From Lentzea albida (GTDB lineage Bacteria; Actinomycetota; Actinomycetes; Mycobacteriales; Pseudonocardiaceae): a stretch of 64,000 nucleotides of DNA. The stretch lies in assembly GCF_900111005.1 (NCBI RefSeq), contig NZ_FOFV01000020.1, positions 111,843 through 175,842 on the forward strand, given 5' to 3'. This document shows, piece after piece, positions 34,605-44,300 of this stretch (its first letter is position 1; every line of letters starts with the position of its first letter). The position numbers and the translations under genes were made by a program. The notes under the pieces were generated by a model. That model was not told where the DNA came from. It saw nothing but the letters and a program-made list of their open reading frames with translations, and ran no database searches.

Positions 34605-34640
34605 AGGAGCCGGGACGCCCCTGCCCGCGTCCCGGCTCCT
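34605..34640. terminator. Bidirectional terminator
   Basis: 14-bp perfect stem, AGGAGCCGGGACGC (34605-34618) and its complement (34627-34640), eight-base loop, between the converging protease and hydrolase genes. Confidence 0.85.
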
Positions 34641-34652
34641 CCGTCTCTCCCC

Positions 34653-35453
34653 CTACCGCGCGGCGCGCACGATCAGGTCGGCCACGGTGTCCGGGTGCGA
34701 CACGGCCACCGAGTGCGAGGCTCCCCGCACCTCGACGACCGCACGGCCGTGGGCGCGCTCGGCCATCCACTTCTGCGCGGCGATCGGGATGTTCTTGTCC
34801 TTGCCCGCCACCACGAAGTACGACGGGATGGTCTTCCACGCGGGCTCGCCGGCCTTCTCGTTCAGCGCGGTGTCGTTGATCGGGCGCTGGGTCGCCGCCG
34901 CCAGGGTCGCGTCCTCGCGGGACACGTCCGCCGCGAACTGCTGCCAGTACTTGTCCTGCGCGATCACGAGATCGGTCGTGCCGTCGCCGAGGGCGATGGG
35001 CCGCACCGCCTCACCGAGGGTGCTGCCGGGCAGCTTGTTCGACAGTTCGAGAGCGCTCTCGCCCTTCTCCGGCGCGAACGCCGCGACGTAGACGAGCGCC
35101 TTCACGTTCGGGTTGCCGAGCGCCGCCTGCGACTGGACCATGCCGCCGTAGGAGTGTCCGGCGAGGACGATCGGGCCCTCGATCGTGGCCAGCACCTGCT
35201 TGAGGTAGTTCGCGTCACCGGTGACGGACCTGAGCGGATTGGCGACCGCCACCACCGGATATCCCTTGCGCTGCAGGCGTTCGACGACACCGTTCCAGCT
35301 GGACCCGTCCGCGAACGCACCGTGCACCAGCACGACGGTCGGCTTCTTGGCGCCCTTCTTCCCGGCGTCCTCCGCGGCACCTGCGCCAGACGGGACAACG
35401 GCGGCCAGCGCCAGCAGCGTCCCCAGAACCGCGAACACCTTGCGAACTCGCAT
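34653..35453 (-). CDS. Secreted alpha/beta hydrolase
   Basis: 266 residues with a signal peptide (about 1-27). Alpha/beta-hydrolase fold: oxyanion region VVLVHGAFADGSSW, nucleophile elbow GHSYGG, and a late His in GASHSVAVSHPD. It resembles esterases annotated near pyrethroid or aryl esterases. Direct repeats of GTTACC (35525, 35537) lie in its upstream region, and an OhrR-type regulator is encoded 220 bp upstream on the same strand. Confidence 0.85.
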   Translation of the reverse strand: MRVRKVFAVLGTLLALAAVVPSGAGAAEDAGKKGAKKPTVVLVHGAFADGSSWNGVVERLQRKGYPVVAVANPLRSVTGDANYLKQVLATIEGPIVLAGHSYGGMVQSQAALGNPNVKALVYVAAFAPEKGESALELSNKLPGSTLGEAVRPIALGDGTTDLVIAQDKYWQQFAADVSREDATLAAATQRPINDTALNEKAGEPAWKTIPSYFVVAGKDKNIPIAAQKWMAERAHGRAVVEVRGASHSVAVSHPDTVADLIVRAAR

Positions 35454-35520
35454 TGGTCTCTCACTCTCTCATCGGGCACCGTGGCGGTGGTGCATCGCGT
35501 TCGATTAGGTCGTGCACGAT

Positions 35521-35542
35521 GTAAGTTACCCGACGAGTTACC
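35521..35542. promoter_or_regulatory. Candidate operator upstream of hydrolase
   Basis: GTAAGTTAC (35521-35529) is a 9-bp palindrome overlapping the first of two GTTACC direct repeats spaced 12 bp apart (35525-35530, 35537-35542). It lies about 70 bp upstream of the hydrolase in an otherwise featureless 219-bp gap, and is a possible site for the MarR/OhrR protein. Confidence 0.35.
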
Positions 35543-35672
35543 TCGCACGCGATGTGTTTCAGGCCACTAGTCAGCGCCGGGAGGCGACGCCGCCGATCGA
35601 TCGCTCCTTCGCGCTAGCCGCACCAAGGGTTTCCGGGGGCCGGTCACTCCATCAGGCGGCCTTGCCCAGGCG

Positions 35673-36131
35673 TCACGCCTCGCGCTCGGCCCCGTGCTTC
35701 ACCCGCTGCAGCGCCTTGCGGAGGATGGCGATCTCCTCCAGCGTCATGCCCAGTGCCGCGCCGAGCTGGTTGAACATCTCAGCGCCGATCCACCGCAGGT
35801 CACGGCCCTTGTCGGTGAGCTGCACGAGCACGGACCGCTCGTCGTCGGGGTGCGTCACGCGCACCAGCAGACCACCCTTCTCCAGGCGCTTGATCAGCGG
35901 CGAGAGGGTGCTGTACTCCAGGTCGAGCTCGCGCACGAGCTCCCGGATCGGCCGCGAGTCCCGCTCCCACAGCAGCAACATCACCAGGAACTGCGGATAG
36001 GTGATGCCCGCCTTGTCGAGGATCGGGCGGTAGAAGCCGGTGACCGCCCGCGACGTCGTGTAGAGGTCGAAGCAGAGCAGGTCCGAGACCGTGGGGGTCA
36101 CGGCGGACGGCGCATCGGGAGTAGTGCTCAC
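35673..36131 (-). CDS. OhrR-type MarR family regulator
   Basis: 152-residue winged-helix regulator. Its N-terminal DLLCFDLYTTSRAVTGFYRP matches OhrR, whose single peroxide-sensing cysteine is here Cys20; the tyrosines that hold that cysteine (Y24, Y35) are present. Helix-turn-helix at RELVRELDLEYSTLSPLIKR. GTG 36131. No ohr peroxiredoxin gene is nearby; the adjacent target is a secreted hydrolase. It could sense organic hydroperoxides or other electrophiles. Confidence 0.85.
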   Translation of the reverse strand: MSTTPDAPSAVTPTVSDLLCFDLYTTSRAVTGFYRPILDKAGITYPQFLVMLLLWERDSRPIRELVRELDLEYSTLSPLIKRLEKGGLLVRVTHPDDERSVLVQLTDKGRDLRWIGAEMFNQLGAALGMTLEEIAILRKALQRVKHGAEREA

Positions 36132-36207
36132 GCGATTCAGGCTACTCGGCACGAACCGGCCGGGCGGCGTGATCGAGTGCGGCACGGCGAACCGGGCCGG
36201 CCCCGGT

Positions 36208-36717
36208 CTACGACCAGGGCTCGTCCAGTGCCGACGCCTCGGCTCCCTCGTTGCGCAGTTCGTCGCGCACCACGCGGTAGGCGAGACCTTCTGCGTAACC
36301 CTTGCGCGCCAACGCACCCACGAGCCGGCGGATCTTCGTCGTCTCGTCCACGCCGGACAGGGTGCGCAGGCGTTTGCGGACGAGCTCGCGGGCGCGCTCT
36401 TCCTCGGCCTCGCCGTCGACCGCGGCGACGGCCTCGGCCACCACCTCGTCCGCCACACCCTTGCGGCGCAGTTCCATGGCCAGGGCACGGCGGCCCAGAC
36501 CGTTGTACGTGTGCCGGGAACGCACCCACATCTCGGCGAACTGCGCGTCGTCGATCAGGCCGGCGCGGTCGAACTTGCCGAGCACGACCTCGGCGGCACC
36601 GGCGCTGATCCCCTTGCGCAGCAGGGCGTCGTGCAGCTCCTGCCGTGAGCGGGCCCGAGCGGTGAGCAGCGCGTAGCAGATGTCCCGCGCCTTGCGCTGC
36701 TCCTCAGCCTCGTCCAA
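36208..36717 (-). CDS. recX: RecA regulator RecX
   Basis: 169-residue helical protein of three-helix RecX repeats (e.g. RSRQELHDALLRKGISAGAA; FAEMWVRSRHTYNGLGRRAL). RecX caps or inhibits RecA filaments. It is 13 bp downstream of recA on the same strand, the standard actinobacterial operon, so it is made with recA under SOS control. Confidence 0.95.
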   Translation of the reverse strand: MDEAEEQRKARDICYALLTARARSRQELHDALLRKGISAGAAEVVLGKFDRAGLIDDAQFAEMWVRSRHTYNGLGRRALAMELRRKGVADEVVAEAVAAVDGEAEEERARELVRKRLRTLSGVDETTKIRRLVGALARKGYAEGLAYRVVRDELRNEGAEASALDEPWS

Positions 36718-36730
36718 ACCCCACTACCTC

Positions 36731-37777
36731 TTAGAACTCGACCGGCGCGGCGGGAGCCGCCTCTTCGGCGTCGAGGGTGGCGCCGATGCCGAGCTTGTCC
36801 TTGATGCGCTTCTCGATCTCGTTCGCGATGTCCGGGTTGTCCAGCAGGAACTTGCGGGCGTTCTCCTTGCCCTGGCCCAGCTGGTCGCCCTCGTAGGTGT
36901 ACCAGGCACCGGACTTGCGCAGGATGCCCTGGTCGACACCCATGTCGATGAGCGAGCCCTCGCGGCTGACGCCCTTGCCGTAGAGGATGTCGAACTCGGC
37001 CTGCTTGAACGGCGGCGCGACCTTGTTCTTCACGACCTTGACCCTGGTGCGGTTGCCGACGGGCTCGCCGCCGTCCTTCAGGGTCTCGATGCGGCGCACG
37101 TCCAGGCGCACGGAGGCGTAGAACTTCAGCGCCTTACCACCGGTCGTGGTCTCCGGGGAGCCGAACATCACGCCGATCTTCTCGCGCAGCTGGTTGATGA
37201 AGATCGCGGTCGTGCCGGACGCGTTGAGCGCACCGGTGATCTTGCGCAGCGCCTGGCTCATGAGGCGGGCCTGCAGACCCACGTGGTTGTCGCCCATCTC
37301 GCCCTCGATCTCGGCGCGCGGCACGAGAGCGGCGACCGAGTCGATGACCAGGATGTCGAGCGCTCCGGAGCGGACCAGCATGTCCGCGATCTCCAGCGCC
37401 TGCTCACCGGTGTCGGGCTGCGACACCAGCAGCGCGTCGGTGTCGACGCCCAGCTTCTTCGCGTACTCCGGGTCGAGGGCGTGCTCCGCGTCGATGAACG
37501 CGGCGATGCCGCCGGCCTTCTGGGCGTTCGCGACGGCGTGCAGGGCGACGGTGGTCTTACCGGAGGACTCAGGACCGTAGATCTCGACGACGCGACCCCT
37601 CGGCAGGCCGCCGATGCCGAGCGCCACGTCCAGCGCGATCGCGCCGGTCGGGATCACCTCGATCGGGGCACGGCCCTCCTCGCCGAGGCGCATCACGGAG
37701 CCCTTGCCGAACTGCTTGTCGATCTGCGCCAGGGCCAGCTCGAGCGCTTTGTCCCGGTCGGGTGCTGCGGGTGCCAT
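36731..37777 (-). CDS. recA: Recombinase RecA
   Basis: 348 residues. Walker A GPESSGKTT (68-76), Walker B LDILVIDSV, loop regions L1/L2 (EIEGEMGDNHVGLQ; NQLREKIGVMFGSPETTTGG) and the acidic C-terminus (LDAEEAAPAAPVEF). ATG 37777 follows AAAGGTGG. No intein interrupts it, unlike M. tuberculosis recA. A LexA box lies 106 bp upstream. Confidence 0.98.
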   Translation of the reverse strand: MAPAAPDRDKALELALAQIDKQFGKGSVMRLGEEGRAPIEVIPTGAIALDVALGIGGLPRGRVVEIYGPESSGKTTVALHAVANAQKAGGIAAFIDAEHALDPEYAKKLGVDTDALLVSQPDTGEQALEIADMLVRSGALDILVIDSVAALVPRAEIEGEMGDNHVGLQARLMSQALRKITGALNASGTTAIFINQLREKIGVMFGSPETTTGGKALKFYASVRLDVRRIETLKDGGEPVGNRTRVKVVKNKVAPPFKQAEFDILYGKGVSREGSLIDMGVDQGILRKSGAWYTYEGDQLGQGKENARKFLLDNPDIANEIEKRIKDKLGIGATLDAEEAAPAAPVEF

Positions 37778-37882
37778 CTTGGGTCCACCTTTTGTCGTCT
37801 GCCGTTGCTTCGTCATGTTGGACCTGACGCTACTGGCGGGGTCTGACAATTCTGCGAAGCCGGGGGTAGCGGCCACTGTAGC

Positions 37883-37896
37883 CGAACACGTGTTCG
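37883..37896. promoter_or_regulatory. SOS (LexA) box of recA
   Basis: CGAACACGTGTTCG, a fully palindromic match to the actinobacterial/Gram-positive LexA site (CGAAC-N4-GTTCG), between DUF3046 and recA, 106 bp before the recA start. Confidence 0.85.
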
Positions 37897-37924
37897 AGCA
37901 CACGTGACACTCCGAACCGCCATC

Positions 37925-38119
37925 TCAGCGGCGGTTCTCGGGAACTTCGAAGGCGTCGCAGACCGCGACCCAGACCTCCTTGGCGCCGATCCCGGCCTCC
38001 AGGGCCTGGTCGGCGGTGCGGCCGCCGAGCGACGACAGCACGTGGTCGTGGGCGATCATCTCGGCCCTGAGCTGGCCGAACTCCCCCGCCATGAGTTTGC
38101 GGAACATGGTGATGCGCAC
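37925..38119 (-). CDS. DUF3046 protein (Rv2738c-like)
   Basis: 64-residue protein, MRITMFRKLMAGEFG then VWVAVCDAFEVPENR, matching the small DUF3046 protein encoded upstream of recA in actinobacteria (Rv2738c). It is 29 bp upstream of the recA LexA box. Function unknown. Confidence 0.88.
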   Translation of the reverse strand: MRITMFRKLMAGEFGQLRAEMIAHDHVLSSLGGRTADQALEAGIGAKEVWVAVCDAFEVPENRR

Positions 38120-38128
38120 CGAACGACC

Positions 38129-39391
38129 CTAACGAACGGGCTTTCGCAGGGACGCGAAGAGGCACACCACGAGCAACGGCAGCGCGGTGAACCCGACGAT
38201 CAGCCCGAGCGCCGCGTAGGACCACGCCGTGACGACGATCCCGGACACCGCTCCCCCGACCGCGCCACCGACGTTCATCACCAGGTCGGAGAGCCCCTGC
38301 GCGGCCGGCCGGTCGTCCACCGGCACGGACTCCGTCAGCAGCGCGGACCCGGCGACCAGCCCGGCCGACCAGCCGAACCCGAGCAGCGCCAGTCCCACGG
38401 CGAGCTGCGGGGCGTCGTGCGAGGGCGCCATCCCCGCGACCCCGGACGCCGCCACCACGAGCGACGCGCCGAGCGCGAGCACCGGCACGCGGCCCAGCCG
38501 GTCCGCCATCCACCCGAAAAGCGGGCTCGCGGCGTACATCGCGGCGACGTGCAGGCTGATCACCACGCCGACCACGCGCAACGACGACCCCGAGTGGTTC
38601 ATGTGCACGGGCGTCATCGACATCAGCCCGACCATCGCCGTGTGGCACAACGTCACACCAACGAGTGCAAGCCTGGCCATCGGCCCGAGCGTTCCCCAGA
38701 CCTTCAGACCACCGGGGGCCGCGCTCGAGCCGCCCGCGCAGTGCGCAGGTTCAACCGGTCGTGTGCTCTTCACGACGACCAGCGGGTCCGGCCGCAGCCC
38801 GAACTGGATCACCAGCACCGCGGCGCCGAGCACGACGGCCGCCAGCAGGAACGGCCCCGCGTCCGCCGGCAGGCCGAGGGAGCCTGCCACCCGCCCGGCG
38901 GGGTCGGCGAGGTTGGGACCGATGACGGCGCCGATCATGGCCGCCCACACCACGCGCGAGAGTTCACGCGCACGGCGGTGGGGATGCGCCAGGTCCGTTG
39001 CGGCATAGCGGGCCGCGTAGTTCGCGCTGGAGGCTCCTCCGAACAGGAGCAGCCCCACCAGCAGCAGCTGCCACAGGCCGAGGCCCACGGCGACGGCGGC
39101 GACCAGTGCGCCGAGCCCGCCCATGCCGTAGCCGAGGACGAGCGCGGGACGCCGTCCGCCGCGCTGGGCGAGGCGGGCACCGGGCAGGGCGAGCACCGCG
39201 GCACCGGCGACGGCCGCGGTCTGCGCGAGTCCGCCGACGGCCTCGGACCCGGACAGGGAGGCGGCGATCAGCGTGCTGAACGCGAGGCCGATCGTCACGG
39301 CCGCCGACCCGAGCACCTGGGTGCCGGTCAGGACGCGGACGACCTTGCGCTGCACGCGTTCGACCTGCGGCGCGACGGTCACCATGATCAC
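38129..39391 (-). CDS. MFS transporter
   Basis: 420-residue protein with about twelve helices and MFS loop motifs (GARLAQRGGRRPALVLGYG after helix 2; GWMADRLGRVPVLALG in the second half). The central loop has a non-conserved insert around residue 220 (VKSTRPVEPAHCAGGSSAAP). It lies just upstream of DUF3046 on the same strand and may be co-transcribed. Substrate unknown. Start ATG 39391 or 39385. Confidence 0.85.
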   Translation of the reverse strand: MIMVTVAPQVERVQRKVVRVLTGTQVLGSAAVTIGLAFSTLIAASLSGSEAVGGLAQTAAVAGAAVLALPGARLAQRGGRRPALVLGYGMGGLGALVAAVAVGLGLWQLLLVGLLLFGGASSANYAARYAATDLAHPHRRARELSRVVWAAMIGAVIGPNLADPAGRVAGSLGLPADAGPFLLAAVVLGAAVLVIQFGLRPDPLVVVKSTRPVEPAHCAGGSSAAPGGLKVWGTLGPMARLALVGVTLCHTAMVGLMSMTPVHMNHSGSSLRVVGVVISLHVAAMYAASPLFGWMADRLGRVPVLALGASLVVAASGVAGMAPSHDAPQLAVGLALLGFGWSAGLVAGSALLTESVPVDDRPAAQGLSDLVMNVGGAVGGAVSGIVVTAWSYAALGLIVGFTALPLLVVCLFASLRKPVR

Positions 39392-39438
39392 GATCGTGGC
39401 ACGGTCCGGCGGCGCGCCGACAGGTCCATCAGGGGCGG

Positions 39439-41286
39439 TTACTCACCCGGTTGCACGGACTTCTCGAAGAAATCGGCCATTTCGTCGGCCTTGAGCTCGT
39501 CCGCGTTCTCCTCGGCGGTCTTGGTGAGGATGCCGAACATGGGGCGGTCCTTGGCCGTGAACACCAGCACGCCGGTGCCGCTGGAGGTGGCCACGCGGTA
39601 GGCGCCCTGCAGGCCGTTGCCGGTCCAGTCGGCCTCGACGCGGTCGGTCTGGAACGACTTCGCGATGGCGTCGGCGTTGTTCTCGGCGCCGGTGACGCTG
39701 TCGGTGAGGATGTACTGCACCGCGTAGCCGTCGCGGATCGTGCAGCTCACGACCGTGCCCTTGATCTCCTCCATGCCGGTGATCTGCGCGGAGTCGGCCT
39801 TCTCGCAGCCGCCGCCGTCCGGCACGGTGCCCGCGAGCTGGCGCAGGCACTTCGTGAAGCCCTGGCCGTCCTGCGAGGTGTCGTCCTTGCACTCGTCGGC
39901 GCTGGGCAGGCCGGGACCGGACAGCGCGACGACCGCGCCGATGATGCCCGCGACCACGAGGACCGCCGCGCCGGCGCCGATGAGGACCTTCTTGTTGTCC
40001 TTCTTCGGCGGCTGCTGCTGCGGGAAGTTCGTCGGGTAGCTGCCGCTGACGTTCGGGTTCACCGGGTAGGTGCCGCTGCCCGAGTACGCGCCGCTCGGGT
40101 AGGAACCGCTCGGGTAGGACCCGCTCGGGTAGGAGCCGCTGATCACCGGGTTCGGGCCGCTGACGTTCGGGTTGACCGGGTGCGGGCCGCTCACGGCGGG
40201 GCTGACCGGCGCGGTCACGACCGTGGGCGGCTCGACGAACTTGGGCTTGTCGTCCTCGGGCTTGAGCGTGATCGTCGCGCGGTCCACGACCTGCGCGCCG
40301 GACGCGACGATCGTCTCCGGGTGGTCGGGGTTGGTCGGGACGATGCCGACCTTCTCCGCGATCATCTGCGCGACCAGCGGCATCCGGCAGGAGCCGCCGA
40401 CGAGGTAGACGTGCTCGGGCGTGACACCGGCCTTGCGGACCGTGGAGATGAGCACCTCGGTGCTGCGGATCAGGCTCGGCCTGACCAGGGCCTCCAGCTC
40501 GGCGCGGGTGATGACGACCTTCTCGAACGGCTCCGGCATCAGCACCTCGACCTGGGGCAGCTCGGAGAGGTCCTCCTTCGCGAGCCGCAGTTCCTCGCGC
40601 AGGCCGAGGCGCGCGCGGTGGTCGTCGACGGTGGTGGGGCGCAGCAGCCGCTGCCAGCCGGCCGGGTCCTTGTGCGAGACCATGCGGCCGATGTGCTCCA
40701 GCAGCGCCTGGTCGATGTCGAGGCCGCCGACGTCGCTGAGGCTGCCGTCGGCGAGGATGCGGTGCTCGGAGTCGAGCACGGAGACGTCGAACGTGTCGGC
40801 GCCGAAGTCGTAGACGGCGAGGGGGCGGCCGCCGCCCAGGGAGGCCACCGCGATGGCCTCGGGCACGGGCACGAGCTCGCCGGTCATGCCCGCGAGCCTG
40901 GCCGAGGACAGCAGCTTGTTGCGCCTGCTCGGGCCCCATTCGGCCGGGTGCGTCAGGCGGATCTCGTCGAGGTGCTCGCCCTTGAGCAGCGCCGTCACGG
41001 CCTCCATGACACGCGCGTAGATGGCCGCGAGCGCGTCGTTGGTCGGCAGGTTCTGCTCGCCGAGCCTGATCGTCGCCTTGTCGATGTGGCGCTTGGGGTT
41101 CGCCTCGTAGCGCGACGGGTCCTGGCGCGAACGCCGCTCCGCCTCCCTGCCGACGCGCAGGGAGCCGTCCTCGTCGAGGTAGACGGACGAGGGCATCGTC
41201 GGCCCCCCGTCCACATCCACCACACCGTGGTCGGACAGCACCGCAACCGTGTTGGCGGTGCCCAGGTCGACGGACAGGACGCGCAC
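39439..41286 (-). CDS. Membrane-anchored Hsp70-like protein with ectodomain
   Basis: 615 residues. An Hsp70/actin-fold ATPase (1 to about 370) has phosphate-1 VDLGTANTVAV, phosphate-2 LAVYDFGADTFDVSV and the adenosine motif VYLVGGSCRMP. There is no peptide-binding domain. Instead a Ser/Pro/Gly/Tyr linker with YPSGS repeats, one membrane helix (about 435-457) and a 156-residue outer domain with four cysteines follow. GTG 41286 has GGGGAG upstream. It may couple a cytoplasmic ATPase to an extracytoplasmic sensor; function unknown. Confidence 0.87.
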   Translation of the reverse strand: MRVLSVDLGTANTVAVLSDHGVVDVDGGPTMPSSVYLDEDGSLRVGREAERRSRQDPSRYEANPKRHIDKATIRLGEQNLPTNDALAAIYARVMEAVTALLKGEHLDEIRLTHPAEWGPSRRNKLLSSARLAGMTGELVPVPEAIAVASLGGGRPLAVYDFGADTFDVSVLDSEHRILADGSLSDVGGLDIDQALLEHIGRMVSHKDPAGWQRLLRPTTVDDHRARLGLREELRLAKEDLSELPQVEVLMPEPFEKVVITRAELEALVRPSLIRSTEVLISTVRKAGVTPEHVYLVGGSCRMPLVAQMIAEKVGIVPTNPDHPETIVASGAQVVDRATITLKPEDDKPKFVEPPTVVTAPVSPAVSGPHPVNPNVSGPNPVISGSYPSGSYPSGSYPSGAYSGSGTYPVNPNVSGSYPTNFPQQQPPKKDNKKVLIGAGAAVLVVAGIIGAVVALSGPGLPSADECKDDTSQDGQGFTKCLRQLAGTVPDGGGCEKADSAQITGMEEIKGTVVSCTIRDGYAVQYILTDSVTGAENNADAIAKSFQTDRVEADWTGNGLQGAYRVATSSGTGVLVFTAKDRPMFGILTKTAEENADELKADEMADFFEKSVQPGE

Positions 41287-41395
41287 CGTGCTCCCCTCGA
41301 AGGACGTACCCGGTGATCGTGCCACAGCGGGCTTCGGCGGGTGCTCGGACCTGCGTAATCAGAAATTGTCGGACCCCGGCGTCATGATGGTCGCC

Positions 41396-44300
41396 ATGGA
41401 CGTGATGGAGGCATTCTCACCGGCGACCAGGCAGTGGTTCGCCGGAGCCTTCGCCGCGCCCACGCAGGCCCAGACCGGGGCGTGGGCGGCCGCGGCGGCG
41501 GGCGAGCACGCGCTGGTCATCGCCCCGACGGGCTCGGGCAAGACGCTGGCCGCGTTCCTGTGGGCGCTCGACAGGCTGGCGTCGTCCTCCGTGCCGGAGG
41601 AGCCGAAGCGGCGCTGCCGGGTGCTGTACGTCTCGCCGCTGAAAGCCCTGGCGGTGGACGTCGAGCGCAACCTGCGCGCGCCTCTGACCGGCATCCGGCA
41701 GGCCTCGCAGCGGCTGGGGCTCGCGGAGCCGTCGATCGCGGTCGGCATGAGGACGGGCGACACGTCCCCGGAGGAGCGCAGGGCGTTCGGGCGCACGCCC
41801 CCCGACGTGCTGGTGACGACCCCGGAGTCGTTGTTCCTGCTGCTGACGTCGTCGGCGCGGGAGTCGCTGCGCGGCGTCGAGACGGTGATCGTCGACGAGG
41901 TGCACGCGGTGGCGGGCACCAAGCGCGGCGCGCACCTGGCGTTGTCACTCGAAAGGCTGGATTCGCTGCTGGACAGGCCGGCGCAGCGGATCGGGTTGTC
42001 GGCGACGGTGCGGCCGGTCGAGGAGATCAGCACGTTCCTGGCCGGTGGGCGGCCGGTGTCGGTCGTGCAGCCGAAGACCCCGAAGGTCATCGAGGTCGAG
42101 GTGGAGGTGCCGGTCGAGGACATGGCGCAGCTCGGCCAGCCGACCGGGGAGGTGTCGGGCTCGGCGGCCGGCGCCGAGCAGCGCACGTCGATCTGGCCGT
42201 CGGTCGAGGCGCGCGTGCTGGAACTGGTGCGGGCGCACCGGTCCACGATCGTCTTCGCGAACTCGCGGCGGCTGGCGGAACGGCTGACCGCGCGCCTGAA
42301 CGAGCTCGCGGAAGAGGCTTCCGAGCTGGAGTCCGAGCCGGAGTCGTTCCCCGCCGAGGCGATCGGCCAGTCCGGCATGACGGTGCAGAAGACCGCGTCC
42401 GTGGCCCGTGCGCACCACGGCTCGATGTCGCGGGAACAGCGCACGTCGGTGGAAGAAGACCTGAAGTCGGGGCGCCTGCCCTGCGTCGTGGCCACGTCGT
42501 CGCTGGAGCTCGGCATCGACATGGGCTCGGTCGACCTGGTGGTGCAGGTGGAGGCGCCGCCGTCGGTCGCGTCCGGGTTGCAGCGCGTCGGCCGCGCCGG
42601 GCACCAGGTGGGCGCGGTGTCGCGGGGCGTGATGTTCCCGAAGTTCCGCGGTGACCTGGTGTCGTGCGCGGTGGTGGCGGAGCGGATGAGGGACGGCGCC
42701 ATCGAGGCCGTGCGGTTCCCGCGCAACCCGCTCGACGTGCTGGCGCAGCACGTCGTCGCGATGGTGGCGATGGAGACGTGGACGGTCGAGGAGCTGACGG
42801 CGCTCGTGCGGCGGGCGGCGCCGTTCGCGGGGCTGCCCGACTCGGCGCTGAACGCGGTGCTGGACATGCTGTCCGGCCGGTACCCGTCCGAGGAGTTCGG
42901 CGAGCTGCGGCCGCGGATCACCTGGGACAGGGTCAACTCCGAGCTGCGCGGCCGTCCTGGTTCGCAGCGGCTGGCGGTCACGTCCGGCGGCACGATCCCC
43001 GACCGGGGGATGTACACCGTGATGACGCCACCGTCGGAGAACGGTCCGGGCTCGCGCGTCGGCGAGCTCGACGAGGAGATGGTCTACGAGTCGCGGGTCG
43101 GCGACACGTTCCTGCTGGGCACGTCGTCGTGGCGGGTCGAGGACATCACGCACGACCGGGTGATCGTGGTGCCCGCGCCGGGGCAGCCCGCGCGGATGCC
43201 GTTCTGGAAGGGCGACGCCCCCGGCCGTCCGCTGGAACTCGGCCGTGCGATGGGGAAGTTCCTGCGCGAAGTGTCCACGATGGAGGATTCGGCCGCGCGC
43301 GAACGGGCGGTGTCGGCCGGACTCGACGAGTGGGCGACGGACAACCTGCTGGCGTACCTGGGCGAGCAGCGGGAGGCCACGCGGCACGTGCCGAACGACA
43401 GGACCGTCCTGGTGGAACGGTTCCGCGACGAGCTGGGCGACTGGCGGCTCGTCGTGCACTCCCCGTTCGGCGCCCAGGTGAACGCGCCGTGGGCGTTGGC
43501 GATCGCGGCCCGGCTGCGCGAGAAGCGCGGTGTGGAGGTGCAGGCCGCGCACTCCGACGACGGCATCGTGCTGCGGCTGCCCGACGCGCTGGACCACGAG
43601 GGCGCGGAGGTGACGGCGGGCGCGGAGGACGTGCTGCTCGACCCCGACGAGGTCGAGCAGATCGTGGTCGCGGAGGTGGGCGGTTCGGCGTTGTTCGCGG
43701 CCCGGTTCCGCGAGTGCGCGGCCCGGTCGCTGCTGCTGCCCCGGCGTGATCCGAAGCGGCGCACCCCGTTGTGGCAGCAGCGTCAGCGGTCGGCCCAGCT
43801 GCTGTCGGTCGCCGCGAAGTACGAGAGCTTCCCGGTGGTCCTGGAGGCGATGCGCGAGTGCCTTCAGGACGTCTACGACGTGCCGGGCCTGAAGGAGCTG
43901 ATGTCGGACGTCCGCGCGCGCAAGGTGCGCGTGGTCGAGGTCGAGACGCCGTCGCCGTCGCCGTTCGCCCGCAGCCTGCTCTTCGGGTACGTCGGCATGT
44001 TCCTCTACGAGGCGGACGCCCCGCTGGCGGAACGGCGGGCGGCGGCGCTGTCGCTCGACTCGACGCTGCTCGCGGAGCTGCTCGGCTCGGAGGCGATCCG
44101 GGAGCTGCTCGACCCGGAGGTCGTGGCCGAGGTCGAGCAGAGCCTGCAGCGCCTCTCCGAGGACCGCCGCCCGCGCCACGCCGAGGACGCCGCGGACCTG
44201 TTGCGGTTCCTGGGAGACCTGTCGGACGCGGAGGCGCTCGAACGCGGTGTGCCCCGCGAGTGGCTGGACGAGTTGCTGGCGCAGCGCCGGGTCATCCGGG

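Noticed and set aside
36731..37777. RecA intein as in M. tuberculosis
   Set aside because: Sequence is continuous across the usual insertion site and the protein has normal length.
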